From the NCBI GenBank assembly GCA_002633025.1, contig NMRB01000758.1:1-64000 (forward strand): DNA of 64,000 nt. Reading direction: 5' to 3'. The notes beneath the pieces are model-generated. The model had not been told where the DNA came from and ran no database searches. It saw nothing but the letters and a program-made list of their open reading frames with translations. This DNA is from Notospermus geniculatus (Eukaryota; Nemertea; Pilidiophora; Heteronemertea; Lineidae). Positions 1 through 10,832 of this stretch are shown in pieces. Position numbers and translations under genes: made by a program. Position 1 is the first letter of the stretch, and the number at the start of each line of letters is the position of its first letter.

Positions 1-480
1 CCCTTTTTGTGCGAGTATACTGGCTTGTTTTGTTTGATCATGATGAAGAGGGAGGGTTGATCTGTTTACTTTTTTCAGTCGGTCTGTTGGCCTGAACTGA
101 ATGCACTTTGCATAGGCTATGACAACTTCTGTTCATTGGACTGTTTAGTGTGTTAGGTTGAGCACGAAGGGTTTGTGTGTTTGTGCGAACATTCTTTATT
201 TCAAACTCTTTCCACGTGAACCATTTACGCCGCCAGGCTTGTTTGTTCATTTAAAAATGCATAAACTTCCGTGGTAGAGCCATAGTGCGCTCTAACCGGA
301 GTTATATGCATTTTACATGACATTTTATGGAGGGTCATCTTGTCATGACTATTCCCAGGGACCAAATCACGGCCCCATTTTCATCAGGTTGTCCTTGGCG
401 CAACTTTTCAAATTGCAACACCTCACTGCGAATGAAAAATATGTGCAGAATACTTGAGTTATGTAGACAATGGTAGATGT
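1..480. other. Unannotated sequence
   Basis: No gene, tRNA-like or inverted-repeat structure was recognised. The short open frames here resemble nothing I know. Confidence 0.4.
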
Positions 481-529
481 ATATCAACCCTGACGTTTTC
501 GGTCTTTAATTTTGTGGAGGACTTGGGAT

Positions 530-770
530 CCTAGATTTCTATCGTGACGGAAGTCCGCCTAGGACCACTGTTTCTAAATGTTGGACCTCTATTCCTAAGG
601 AGGCGCAGTCCTGGGACATTGGTTCCTAGGAATCTTGGTCCTAGGACTACAGTTCCTAGTTGTCCATGACCGTAGGACTTAGATTCATAAGAGTCAGGGT
701 CCGTAGGACTTAAAATCCTAGGAGTTAGGGTCCCGCGGACCATACTTACTAGGACCTGGGTTACTTTCAC
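530..770. repeat. Degenerate array of the palindrome TCCTAGGA
   Basis: About 240 bp consist of diverged 10-25 bp units built round TCCTAGGA or CCTAGGAC, in both orientations. No exact period is kept. It adjoins the hairpin at 775-960 and is one of several arrays in this window made from a single degenerate palindrome. Confidence 0.6.
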
Positions 771-774
771 ACCT

Positions 775-960
775 CAGACCCAGACTTCGAAAAGTCCGGG
801 CTTTTTTCAGACAGGTGTAACCAAGGCTATTATGAGTGGTGGTGGTGCCGAGTGTTGTCATTTCTCGTTCACAATGAATGAAGAAACCTCGGCCTTGGCT
901 GACGGTTGTGTTTAGCCTTGGTTACACCTGTAAGCCCGGACTTTTCGAAGCCCGGGTCTG
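775..960. repeat. Foldback (hairpin) element
   Basis: Arms 775-828 and about 909-960 are inverted copies, containing AGACTTCGAAAAGTCCGGGC and its complement followed by GGTGTAACCAAGGC. The loop is about 80 bp. The sequence to about 1092 (AGGTGTAAACGCAAAA, then ATGTAGTGTAAAC) has the same layout and end motifs as 49860-50317, so both probably belong to one family. Confidence 0.7.
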
Positions 961-1092
961 AAATAAACACGGGCTTTTTGAGCATGTATGAGGCATGTAT
1001 GGGTTTTAAAATCCCGGGCTTTTTAGACACGGCGATTCATAGGTGTAAACGCAAAACGTCCGTGCTGAGCCCGGACTTTTATGTAGTGTAAA

Positions 1093-1705
1093 CATGGTAT
1101 TTGTCATGCAGTGTTATATCTAGGCCATTTTAGAGTGGCGCCGCACCATGCCTCTAAAGTGGGGCGCCACTCTGCCCTTTTAACCCCCTTGGGTGCCATG
1201 CCCCTAAATTGTTTTTTAAATAGGTTTTAGTACCCCATCCCACCCGAGACCCTCTGTCATGGACCCTTTTGGTCATATCACCTTAGAAAGTGGCTCAAAT
1301 TGGCTGTTGACTGGAGAGAGACCTTTTTAACTGACAAGCTTCTCAAATTCCGTTTAAGTAGAAATGTCGTGAATGAAAAGTGCCCTTTTCTAGGTTGAAG
1401 TGCCCTTTTCACAAACTTTGCACCATGCCCTTCTGAAATTCTAGATAAAACACTGTCATGTAGGGTCAATTTCCATAACAGGCCACGGAAATTCTTGGTG
1501 GTTTACCAATTCACAACCTGTTGGCACTCAGTAATCCCACAAACTATTCAATGCCCATTGAATTTTATCTACCAGCAAGACCTTTGGATAAAGGGAATCT
1601 GTCAAAGGTGTTGCAAGCATGGGCAAAACAATTTTGCTAAAAGTACCACAAAATCACATTTTTAAATATAATACGTGAAAATATATACATGTAGAGTGAA
1701 AGGGC
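1093..1705. other. Unannotated sequence
   Basis: No recognisable gene or repeat was seen apart from a short direct repeat of AGTGCCCTTTTC near 1380-1410. Confidence 0.35.
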
Positions 1706-1709
1706 TCGA

Positions 1710-1880
1710 TCAGTAGAATACAGTGATATAAAAATGTTGAATCAAATCATGCAAATAAAATGTTGTGAAAACATGCCTTTACAAAATTCCTTCTGTCAAA
1801 TTTTTCGACGCTGCTTTCACATAGCGAGGAAATACGTTGGGACCAATTTCTGTGCCCCATTGATTTGGAGGATTTTTTAC
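1710..1880 (+). repeat. Dispersed repeat, copy 1 (second copy at 46558-46745)
   Basis: This block shares long identical stretches with 46558-46745 in the same orientation, for example AACATGCCTTTACAAAATTC and CTTCTGTCAAAT. Small insertions separate the copies. No coding capacity is evident. Confidence 0.75.
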
Positions 1881-2500
1881 CGATCTTGGAATTTTAGCGG
1901 CGATTTTCAAGAAGCAGATATAGTTTGCTACCGTAACCACCTCCCAGCTTCATCCGCCAAATGGATCACACACGGCCCTGATACCGGTTAACATCGCCGG
2001 TGGCCATTCTCAAGAGATTTATGTCCTGAGACATCCAAAAAGCAAAAAGCAATTCGGATAATTTTTTCTGAGCAAGCGCTCCCGCACCGTACAGTCGAAT
2101 TCTCCCGCAGTCGTACAGTTCATTTGAAAATTGCCGATTTTCGATGCGTTCTCCTGCGAATTTCTGGGAGATATTGCAGCAGCTTGCCTTTTTTAGTGTA
2201 TTCATTCACCTAGGGTTATCATTTTGCCCTTAGCAATGGTATTTATAGTAATTTGGCATCTCAGCTTTGCCAAGCGTATGTGACCGGAACTTTCTCCCGC
2301 AGCTGTACGGCAATACATGTATTGATTGGGCACCGTGGTAACCTTTCCCTTCGGATTCCTTGAGGCTTGACTCCTAAGAGCTGGGAATAGACACCAAAGC
2401 GACAACTGGATGTTGAATAGCAATGAAGTGTGAATTATTTTTAGTTTGACGGGAGGTGTGCCTAGTTTTCATTGCACTTCCATCTTGACCAAAATAACGT
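1881..2500. other. Unannotated sequence
   Basis: Nothing was recognised. The motif CTCCCGCAG(T/C)(T/C)GTAC occurs near 2102 and 2293, suggesting a diverged internal duplication. Confidence 0.35.
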
Positions 2501-2542
2501 AGGCTATAGGCCTACATCGGTGCAACCCAGAAAGAAACTCAC

Positions 2543-2827
2543 CTTTTTCTGATACATTCGAGATCCCGAAAATTTAAACGCCTCTTCATTTTTCTCCATG
2601 CAAGTTCCTTTTTTTCGACTTAATCGACAATACAACAATCCATCATCACAGAAAACATTAACCGTAGTGCAGACCATCCGACAACAGAGGGCGGCACATG
2701 CCAAAAGGGAAATTATTCCCTCGTATTCTATATCAGGTTTCAATATGCTCCAATCAAACACCACCTTCCTCAGATATGCAGAACTACCTGTAGTCTTTAC
2801 TGCCTTTACATCTTCGGTGGACAGCAT
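2543..2827 (-). CDS. Possible PAN/Apple-like exon, copy A
   Basis: Reading on the minus strand from an ATG at 2827, 95 codons run to AAAAAG followed by GTGAGT, a strong splice donor, so this is probably one exon of a longer gene. The frame has a cysteine pattern (C-A-A-L-C-C, then C-T-T-V-N-V-F, then Y-C-R-L-S) resembling PAN/Apple domains of secreted or cell-surface proteins. There is no signal peptide and no resolved acceptor or partner exon. Copy B at 44662-44940 keeps the same frame and donor with only a few amino-acid changes, which argues for coding or a recent duplication. The motif GTGCTGCCCTCTG inside it also occurs in non-coding repeats here, so an exonised repeat is possible. Confidence 0.35.
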
Positions 2828-2907
2828 ATTGTCGAGACGGTAGAATTTATTTCAACGTCATAGAATTGATAATGGACCTCGTCATCACAGGATAGGATTC
2901 CTTTTAA

Positions 2908-3060
2908 ACATTAAGAATATTCTCTGAAAGTTGCATGGAAGTGACAATCCTCTCAAAACAGGGTCCTAAAACATCTCTTTCGTCGTATCTTTTCTGACTG
3001 TGCACACGGTATACGTATTTTTCGATCGGGGACGAGAACTGGAGGTATAAAACCGCCCTC
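2908..3060 (-). repeat. Dispersed repeat, copy a (related to 36388-36492 and 41220-42005)
   Basis: On the minus strand this carries CTCGTCCCCGATCG, then TACGTATACCGTGTGCACAG, then GATTGTCACTTCCATGCAAC. The same order occurs at 41376-42005, where a 475-bp palindrome interrupts it exactly at TATA. This copy is therefore an empty site for that insertion. Confidence 0.75.
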
Positions 3061-3145
3061 ATAAAAAATTCTGAATGGTTTTGACCGGTATACCAGTTGA
3101 TACCAGTCAAAACCAATCAAGTGGTTATAGTCAGGCTGTAATACA

Positions 3146-3817
3146 ACTGTAAAGCAGGAAAATTTCGCGCGAATTTCGGGAGATTAGGGAGTTTTCGCAA
3201 AGCCCCCGAAACGCCAACGCGAACGTCTATCCTTTTGTTCGGTGCTCTCTTCGTGGCATCGAACAATGGGTTTGGGGTTCACGTTGGCGTTTCGGGGGCT
3301 TTGCGAAAACTCCCTAGTCATGCTAGTGTAGCCTATGCGTCGCGAAAATTTCCTGTCGCGAATATTTCCCAGTCCTTGGGCGATATTTTTCGGGAACTGG
3401 GGCTGATTAGGGTCGGAGGCAATGGGTGCCAACGTTCCAGATATCAACCGTAGCTTGGGTCATCATCATTTTATTTTAATTGCAAACAGTTAGAAGCATA
3501 GTGATGATTCCTATGACGTCAATGGTTTCGGGAAAAAAGCCAGGTTACAGGGTAATGAATAGCACCCTGGCTTGTTTGACCCTAATTGCACACGCCAAAT
3601 ATACGACACAATGCACGATTGGGAGTGGGTGGTAACAGGATGCATAGTGGGCTCTTTTCACGCTATACAGGCTATACTAAATACACGCAAGTGATAAATA
3701 TGGTCCGTGAAAAATGTGATAAAATGGCAGAGACTCGCGAAAATATTCTACGGCAAATATGACAATAATTCTTGATTCGCGAAAATTTCCTGCCGCGAAA
3801 TTATCTTGCTTTACAGT
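3146..3817. mobile_element. Inverted-repeat element with CGCGAAAATTTCC arms
   Basis: The ends are ACTGTAAAGCAGGAAAATTT and a near complement ending GCTTTACAGT. Internal words TCGCGAAAATTTCC and CCGCGAAA recur near 3345 and 3775. A smaller TA-flanked element (3187-3314) is nested inside. No transposase frame is present. Confidence 0.55.
3187..3314. mobile_element. TA-flanked foldback MITE, family M1 copy 1
   Basis: This 128-bp element has about 40-bp TIRs beginning GGGAGTTTTCGCAAAGCCCC and is flanked by TA on both sides, as for Tc1/mariner insertions. A second copy with the same loop (GGCATCGAACAATGGGTTTG) lies at 35429-35559. Confidence 0.85.
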
Positions 3818-3976
3818 ATACCAATCATGAATCGGTATGGTGACCAGTAAAAATCCCATTCATGTACCATTCAAAACCAATCAAGTATATTACAAGTGGT
3901 AGTCAGGTGGTAATATACCAATCACTGGTATAGTGACCAGTAAAAATACCATTCACATTACATTTACATCCCTTAA

Positions 3977-4400
3977 GGGCGGTTCACACTAGGTTGCACC
4001 AAGTTGCAAGTTGCTGCAACCTGGAACTTGTTGCAGTCCACCTGTGACGTTTACACATAGCAACATCCACCGTGATAAGCTGCAAAAGTTCGCAACAAGT
4101 TGCAGGAATTTTGGTGGAAACCTTTGTCCGGCAGCCATTTTGGCTTTAGTATATACGTCACATGATTTTTTGCTGTATTCTCATTGGTCTGCGGCGTGCA
4201 ACGTGTTGCAACTTAGGGTCACCAGAAAATAGGATATGGATCCTAAATTTGCAACAAGTTGCAGTAGGTAGTTGCTACAAGTTGCACGCCCGTTTACACA
4301 CGCAACTTTGATGAATTTTTTTGTCTCATCATGATGAGATCAGGTTTATGCAACAGGTTGCATGAAGTTGCATATGAAAATTTGCATGTGTAAACCGCCC
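3977..4400. mobile_element. TTAA-flanked non-autonomous element
   Basis: TIRs GGGCGGTTCACAC and GTGTAAACCGCCC are flanked by TTAA on the left and TTTA on the right. The interior repeats GCAACAAGTTGCAG-like words many times in both orientations. TTAA duplication is typical of piggyBac and Kolobok elements; no transposase is present. Confidence 0.75.
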
Positions 4401-4544
4401 TTTAGGCTCCACCGACCCATTTGACCCCTGTGAAACGCATTTCAGAGGGTTCTAGAGAAGAGATCTTAGATGTTGATTTTGCGTAATCCTATTGTTAGTT
4501 AGTCATTACCGGCGTCGTAGCCCTGTTGGGTTTTTGCCGGAGGT

Positions 4545-4757
4545 ATGGAGTCCACAACAGGCTACAGTCCACCTGTGTGGGGTCTTTTACTTGCCCTGGC
4601 ATAGACACTCAGGTACAAGGGACCACGGCTTTCAGTCCCATCCGACGGACCCTCTAATATTTCACAATTTTTTATGTGTCTTCGCCCGGAGTCGAACTCG
4701 CGCCGACCCATTACACGGTTGGTAGTCAAGCGCGCTAACCACTCGACCACCGGACTC
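4545..4757 (-). mobile_element. tRNA-derived SINE, family S1
   Basis: On the minus strand a tRNA-like head shows an A-box-like segment (GGTGGTCGAGTGGTTAGCGC) and a B box (GAGTTCGACTCC). A tail with GCCGTGGTCCCTTGTACCTG and GGGCAAGTAAAAGACC follows. The same head-plus-tail order is found at 58715-58945 (-), and the tail alone at 40965-41060 (+). Confidence 0.8.
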
Positions 4758-4767
4758 AGACAATATT

Positions 4768-5130
4768 GTTTTCCTATTGTTTTCCTTCTCTACCTAATTT
4801 ATAACAAAATGGAAAATAGGCAGGCTGTTGCCTTGCCTGAAAGTTATGCAGTTGAACAGAGAATTTTTTGTTATATCAAAAAGCTGCTTTAACTTTTTAA
4901 ATCCGATGAAAATTAACGATTTTACAAAGCTAAATTTGTACATGTAGCATGTTTGGGCCGTAACCAATTATGCATTCCCCCTTGCCTTGATACACATGAT
5001 TGCTTAATCTGTCCTTGGAATGGCTAACTTATAACCAGATGGGTGCAAGGTGCAATTAGGCCAGTGGCTCAGATTAGACAGGTGATGTAAGATTATGTAA
5101 AAAGTGGGAGGACGTATTTCTGCAACATAT
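4768..5130 (+). repeat. Dispersed repeat, copy 1 (second copy 62455-62785)
   Basis: The segment aligns in the same orientation with 62455-62785 through blocks such as CTATTGTTTTCCTTCTCT, AGTTGAACAGA, TTTGGGCCGTA, GGGCCAGTGGCTCA-like sequence and ATTTCTGCAACA. Copies are clearly diverged, so the family is old. No coding frame is conserved. Confidence 0.7.
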
Positions 5131-5141
5131 TTTCTAATAGC

Positions 5142-5361
5142 CAATACACACGATACAAGTTTTCATGCAATTTTTGGGAAATTCAGATTCCGGGCCTATT
5201 GGGGCTTCATTGTAGAAACCCGCATCCAGGCCTTTATTGAGCATATTCAGAAAATTGGATGAAAAATTGGATCGTGTTTATAGGCCATAAGGTCTAGGCC
5301 TTTATTGAGCATATTCAGAAAATTGGATGAAAAATTGGATCGTGTGTATAGGCCATAAGGC
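5142..5361. mobile_element. Small TIR element with internal tandem duplication
   Basis: The left end AATACACACGATACAA is complemented by TTGGATCGTGTGTATA on the right. The right half is duplicated in tandem (5228-5295 and 5296-5361, about 67 bp each and nearly identical). Confidence 0.7.
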
Positions 5362-5434
5362 CCTGTTTACTTAATGCGCATATACCATTCAAAACCAATC
5401 CAGAAATATTGGAACCTGGGAGTGAATAGAAGTG

Positions 5435-5818
5435 GGCCATGTCGATTTAGAGGAATCAGAGGAATCGGAGGAATCAGAGGAAAATTCAGTCTGTAGCCCA
5501 TCAGTCACAGACAAAATCACATGACTATCATGTACAAAATATATAAACACAGCCACGTGGTAGTGTAAACGTCATAACAGCTTAGTGGAACTTGCAATTC
5601 GGCCCTTTTCTTCTAAAGTGCTGGCTTTCGGCCCTCAAGTCATTTTAACTGTCTTATCACCAACCTCGATGATGATGAGTTTATTATAACAACTCAATAG
5701 CCAAGGAAATGTTATGAATTAACTATTCTGATAATTTTATATTTTATCTTATGGTGATTTTCTCGATTTTCCAGCCCGATTCCTCTGATTCCTCCGATTC
5801 CTCTAAATCGACATGGCC
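5435..5818. mobile_element. Long-TIR element with 9-bp target duplication (Mutator-like size)
   Basis: TIRs of about 35 bp start GGCCATGTCGATTTAGAGGA and are flanked by the exact 9-bp direct repeat ATAGAAGTG (5426-5434 and 5819-5827). A 9-bp duplication with long TIRs is usual for Mutator-like elements. The 384-bp body has no transposase and must move in trans, if at all. Confidence 0.85.
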
Positions 5819-5858
5819 ATAGAAGTGTTGGGAGAAGGAGGGGTTCTGGGTGATGAAT

Positions 5859-5933
5859 TTGGTTTCTCTGCCTATGAGTTACTTTTCTCTGCCTATGAGG
5901 TACTTTGAAGTACCTCATAAGCAGAGAAACCAA
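5859..5933. repeat. Short hairpin
   Basis: GGTTTCTCTGCCTATGAG and its complement near 5910-5931 form an imperfect stem, with a direct repeat of TTTCTCTGCCTATGAG inside. Confidence 0.6.
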
Positions 5934-6067
5934 TCTAACTGTCTAAAATTCTATCATTTTAACGGTCTGCTGCCAGTGCGGGGTGGAGGATGGACGTGTG
6001 CAGCTACCGCCGATATACCAATAGGGCTATAGGCCTAATAGGCCTACGCAGCAGACCTAGGCGCGGG

Positions 6068-6941
6068 CACAGGCGGTCGTCTAGACGGGCACCAGTTTAC
6101 TGCGACACGCTGTACAATGCCTACGCCCCTACCCATGCATGACGTCATGACGCCCTGCCCTGTACACACACAATCAAGAAAGGCCGGTCACAAAAAAAAT
6201 ACACCCACAGACTCATCAAGATTTCGATAACTTCAAACCTGCCAATTCGCTTATCAGGCGATCAAATGAGTGTTTAGTCCTTACTTCATCAACTCATATG
6301 GTTGTCACAGCGTAATGTTTCTCAGAAAGATGGAAATAGGTGCGATGAAGTGGACTGACACAAACATGACAAAACCTCTCCCCAAAATGTTGATGATTTC
6401 CCGTTCGGCGTCACTCGGAAAAATTAAAAGCCCCACTCGCCACGCGCAACGTCAAGATGACGTCGTCCGCAGACAACGCAACAAAGTCATCTTGACGTCG
6501 TACAGCAGCAGACAACGTCATGTGCTTGACATTGCTCGTTGTGAGTGGGGCTTTTATTTCTCCGACCAATGAAAATGAAGAACGCATTTCCGACTGACGC
6601 CGAACGGGGAAATCATCAACATTTTGGGGAGAGGTTTTGTCATGTTTGTGTCAGTCCACTTCATCGCACCTATTTCCATCTTTCTGAGAAACATTACGCT
6701 GTGACAACCATATGAGTTGATGAAGTAAGGACTAAACACTCATTTGATCGCCTGATAAGCGAATTGGCAGGTTTGAAGTTATCGAAATCTTGATGAGTTT
6801 GTGGGTGTATTTTTTTTGTGACCGGCCTTTCTTGATTGTGTGTGTACAGGGCAGGGCGTCATGACGTCATGCATGGGTAGGGGCGTAGGCATTGTACAGC
6901 GTGTCGCAGTAAACTGGTGCCCGTCTAGACGACCGCCTGTG
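6068..6941. mobile_element. Large palindromic foldback element (874 bp)
   Basis: The arms (about 6068-6410 and 6597-6941) are almost perfect inverted copies. The same peptide frame (starting M-F-S-P-Y-F-I-N) appears once on each strand purely because of the symmetry, so I do not call it a gene. The centre carries a second hairpin with AAAAGCCCCACTCG at its ends and repeated CAAGATGACGTCGT-like words. The ends are CACAGGCGGTCGTCTAGACG and its complement. Confidence 0.9.
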
Positions 6942-7049
6942 GCTGCTCCGGGCGAATGACGCGGTGCCAATGACGGGAAATATATCTAGCCGATACGCAC
7001 GGCCCACATTAACATTAATTTGCATACGATCTCATGACGAAGTTTCGCG

Positions 7050-7826
7050 ATCGGGTGGGGCAGAAAAACACTTTTTAAACTAGAATAATTCAAAAACTAT
7101 TGCACGTAACTTTGAACATTTACAGGCAATGAGATAGGGATGTTTGGCAACTCCACCCCAAATTGCAGGTCCATAGCACAAAAACTGAAAATTGTGACAT
7201 TTTGAAAATTTTCGGTCAAGACCACAAATGCTGGTCTGAGAAGTTATATCAGACCTACGTCAGTTCACATGAACAAAGGACAATGTGTCCCCCATCTTGC
7301 TCGAAGACGGCACGCAAGCGCTTTTTCCATCCAGAAATAGAATTTCTTATTCTAAGCTTATTTCTGCCCATTTCAGTTCATTTTCCGTGGATGGTTTCGT
7401 CCTCCCTTCATAAACCTTTTCCGACAGACTGCTCCACATGGCGTAGTCCATAGGTTTCAAGCCTGGTGACTGTGGCGGCCACTCACCTTTGCTAATAAAG
7501 TGAGGAGTTGCCTCCTTCAGATAGTTCTGAGTCAGTCTGCTTGTGTGCCGTCTTTTTGAGCAAGACGGGGGACACATTGTCCATTGTTCATGTGAACTGG
7601 GGTAGGTCTGATGTAACTTCTCAGACCGGCATTTCTGGTCTTGAGCGAAAATTTTCAAAATGACATGTCATAATTTTCACAGTTTTTATGCTATGGACCT
7701 GCAATTTGCGGTGAAGTTGTCAAACATCCCTATCTTACTACCTGTGAAGTTTCAAAGTTATACGTTCAATAGTTTTTGAATTATTCTAGTTTAAAAAGTG
7801 TTATCGTTTTTTCTGCCCCACCCGAT
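7050..7826. mobile_element. Foldback element around a mariner transposase fragment
   Basis: Arms of about 250 bp (7050-7315 and 7545-7826) start ATCGGGTGGGGCAG and contain TTTTTAAACTAGAATAATTC and its complement. The segment between them, with part of the right arm, encodes a decayed Tc1/mariner transposase tail on the minus strand. The duplicated arm suggests an inverted rearrangement of an older mariner copy. Confidence 0.85.
7347..7658 (-). pseudogene. Mariner-like transposase C-terminal fragment
   Basis: The minus-strand frame contains H-T-S-R-L-T-Q-N-Y-L followed by W-P-P-Q-S-P-G-L-K-P-M-D-Y-A. This is the region round the second and third catalytic acidic residues of Tc1/mariner (DD34D/E) transposases, where families usually read W-P-P-x-S-P-D-L-x-P-x-D. 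The first two thirds of the protein are missing. The aspartate normally just before H-T is replaced by K-R-R, so the enzyme is dead. Confidence 0.75.
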
Positions 7827-8350
7827 ATACGTTGGATCGATTTTTTTCCACCCGCGCCCGCCTTCTCTTCCGCGCCCGCAAACGCCTCGTAGAAACGCAG
7901 CTTTACACGTAGATTGTATCGTTAGTGTCACGCACAACACAGTGCTGAACTACCTCAACTTCCCCAATGGGGATGGCGATAATTTGTTTATCCCGACAGG
8001 TCGGCGCTGCGAGCGATGTGGCCTTAGCGACGTCATTGACGTGATTTTAGGTGTTGACGTTGGGTCATGAGAAATTACGTGTACACTTTTCTACAGAAAT
8101 AATGACACAAAAACGTTGTTATTATCGCCATCATATCTCTTATTTTAAGAAAATAAGCAATGAGACTAAAAGAAAATTTCATCTGCTACACGATGATGTA
8201 AGTTTTATTGTCGGGTGACCAAAACAAACGGGTTATTTTCATGCCAGAAATAAATGAAAACAACGTTAGAAAAACGACATTTTGGTCACAACGCTCGCAG
8301 CGACGCCGTGTGGTTTTAGTACAGCGCCGTCCTCATTCAACCTCGGCCTT
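7827..8350. other. Unannotated sequence
   Basis: No gene or repeat was identified. Confidence 0.35.
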
Positions 8351-8355
8351 ACAAG

Positions 8356-8434
8356 AGCTCAGGTAAACTATGAGAATCCACCAAACGGTAACTATTGGCG
8401 TTATAGTTGAATTTTCTCATAGTTTACAATGAGC
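8356..8434. repeat. Short hairpin
   Basis: GCTCAGGTAAACTATGAGAA is complemented by TTCTCATAGTTTACAATGAGC, with a loop of about 35 bp. Confidence 0.75.
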
Positions 8435-8713
8435 AAACCATAATCCCAGGTGGTGAACAAATCTCAAAGTTATGGTAATACAATGTAGTTTATTAAACTA
8501 CATGTATAACCAAAACTATAACGATCACTACAGGATTTGACCTCACCCAATGTAACACTCTACTGCTCCTGCCGCGGTTTCATGGAGAATGGTTTCGTGA
8601 TGCCACAGAAAAGTCGCGGAAAGGAAAAATCGAGCATGAAAATAAAGAGCACCTAGTGCCGAATAAGTCTTTGATAGCCTACATCATTACTGACAGCAGT
8701 TAATAAGTAAAGG

Positions 8714-8862
8714 GGCCCATACACGGCCAATATTATTGCACAATATGGGCCCAAAATAGGGGTACATGTGGTTCTGGCATGATCAGGGTGGAAGAAAGAT
8801 TGGCAATAAATTTGCCCATTTTGATCCTCATGTTGTGCAATAATATTGATCGTATATGGGCC
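8714..8862. mobile_element. Foldback MITE of 149 bp
   Basis: TIRs GGCCCATACACGGCCAATAT and the complement ending ATATGGGCC enclose ATTATTGCACAA arms. No coding frame is present. Confidence 0.8.
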
Positions 8863-9179
8863 GCTTAGGCACAACGGACTTTACGATGCAAGAGATTCAG
8901 ATTATAGTTCAGACCATACCGGTAAGGGATGCTTGAAAATCTCACGAGAACCACATTTAAAATGTATGTGTACGCTACATGTGGTTTTCATGTTACGAAG
9001 GCTGCGTAGAGACAAGAAAACGTAGAAAACCCGTATTCAAGGAAATTTAGTCGCGGCAGTCAAAAATGACACTTAGAACAATTTCGTTGTCCACGAAATT
9101 CACAATTAAAGAATTAGGCTACAAATTTCGTTTTTTAGCGGAATGAGAACAAAGACGTTGCGAAAGGAGAACACAGAAC
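8863..9179. other. Unannotated sequence
   Basis: No gene or repeat was identified. Confidence 0.35.
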
Positions 9180-10091
9180 CATGCAGAGGACATTATTTCT
9201 GTAAAACTGTGTTCTAAGTGCTGTTGGAAGGTAGCAAAGCCATAGCAGTTGCACAAATGCTCTAATAAATTCCTAATGTGAGTAAAGTAATACATGTAAT
9301 ATATGCAAGATGGCGGCATTAGATTCTCTATTCAGACACCTTTACTGGCACGACCAGTTCGCTTTTAAAACCATTTTGACCTTTTTTTCATCACCAACGA
9401 AAACATGGTCTCCCACCTTTTCAGAAAAGCGACCAAAATGATGACTTGCATGTTATATATGTTACCCTTGATTGACCTTTCCATGGGCGCCTTCTCGTTT
9501 TAAAATAATCTCTCTGTGCTGTGTAAATGGATGTAAAATAGTCATAGAACGAAGCAAAATGAATGAAACGTAATCGATAATGAAATCGTTGCCGATGCTT
9601 TGTGCTTGATCAGATTTCCCATGACTGGCGGGGTACTTCTACTTTCGATACAAAACATTACCATTCTGCTATTGATCCGCGATAAAGTGACAATATTGTA
9701 GTGACAATATTCTATTTAGTACTTGATATTCATAAAAGAAAATCGATTATCAATATTGTATGTTAATAAATCGGACAATGAGGAATCTACATGTAACTCA
9801 CCGCCTCAATAGATGTCATTCACTAGTGGTTAAAACTATTGAAAGGGTCATTCAGGCCCTGATCAATTTCCCAGACAAAAGGCATCCTGCCACCTTATTA
9901 CTGTGTGCTGCCCTCTGCCACAGTTGCGATCCCCTGCTAAGGCATTGCCAAAATCTGAAATTAGAAATTAGAATAGACAACATTAATGTTTTGGTATACG
10001 CGGTGCTGCCACCTGTCCGAGGAAAAATAACTATTATAATCAACCATGTAAATAAACAAACTGTAATGTTTACAATTCGAACAAGAGCACC
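9180..10091 (+). repeat. Long dispersed repeat, copy 1
   Basis: From 9180 to about 9960 this matches 36700-37995 in inverse orientation, through blocks including CTTTACTCACATTACATGTA-like sequence, CACCTTTTCAGAAAAGCGAC and TGTCATTCACTAGTGGTTAA-like sequence. The last part (about 9975-10091, containing CCATGTAAATAAACAAACTG) instead matches 55405-55500 in inverse orientation. It is a mosaic of old repeats with no conserved frame. Confidence 0.8.
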
Positions 10092-10377
10092 TTTAAGGGT
10101 TAATAAATTTCTTTACAATTAACGTATGGCATTGCCCCTTGGCAGGGACCACGAAACACGCAATCTTAGGTAATTTGCCAATTAAATTCATGTACATGTA
10201 CCTAGCAAACTTCCTAAAGTATGACAAAAAGTGTCACACTGTCTGAAAAATGCAATCCAGATACGTACCGTACTGGAGGGGGCAGGACGCAATTTTTTTT
10301 TCCCAACCAGTATAGATTCCTAATCAGTATATCCATTACGATATGAAATTTACGAAGTGAATGGTGGGTTAATGGTT

Positions 10378-10408
<31 letters not shown>

Positions 10409-10832
10409 GGTACGTGTTGGGAGTAGTATAAGGATTAGGATTAAAATTAGGATTAGGATTAGTTTTTGCTATATAGGTTGGGAAAAAAAAGTTGGTCGTA
10501 ATGGATATATCAGTTGGGAAAAAAAAATTCGCGGGCAGGACAGGGCACGTATCGTACGGCAATTTTGAAACGTATAGCATCATCGAAAACGCGTGTGAGG
10601 GCCGTTTTTCAACAAAATAGAGGGCCAATGTATCGCCTCTTTAAATGACTTTTTCAATTTACTTTGGATGGATATTGCCTTTTTCAGACAGTGTGATACT
10701 TTTTGTCATAGTTCAGGACGTTTGCCAGCTAGATGAATGAGATTTTGCGAATTAACTTTGATTGTGTGTTTCTTGGTCATAACCAAGTGGCAATGTCATA
10801 CGTTAATTTCAAAGAAATTTATTAACCCTTAA
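10092..10832. mobile_element. Nested foldback element with telomere-like core
   Basis: Arms of about 170 bp (10092-10265 and 10660-10832) start CTTTAAGGGTTAATAAATTT and include TGACAAAAAGTGTCACACTG and its complement. A second inverted pair (TTTTTTCCCAACCAGTATA and the complement near 10500) is nested inside. The core at about 10376-10465 holds consecutive GGGTTA units, then GGATTA units. This interrupts the dispersed repeat that continues at 10833. Confidence 0.85.
10376..10465 (+). repeat. Interstitial telomere-like GGGTTA/GGATTA tract
   Basis: AAGGGTTAGGGTTAGGGTTA is followed by AGGATTAGGATTA-type units. The metazoan telomere repeat is TTAGGG; here only a few perfect units sit at the centre of a palindrome. 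Confidence 0.8.

Noticed and set aside
6270-6739. Matching 44-residue peptides on both strands starting M-F-S-P-Y-F
   Set aside because: They are the two arms of a palindrome read in opposite directions; nothing suggests coding.
9760-10122. 120-residue open frame shared with 55174-55500
   Set aside because: The shared peptide follows a dispersed repeat that has stops and frame changes elsewhere.
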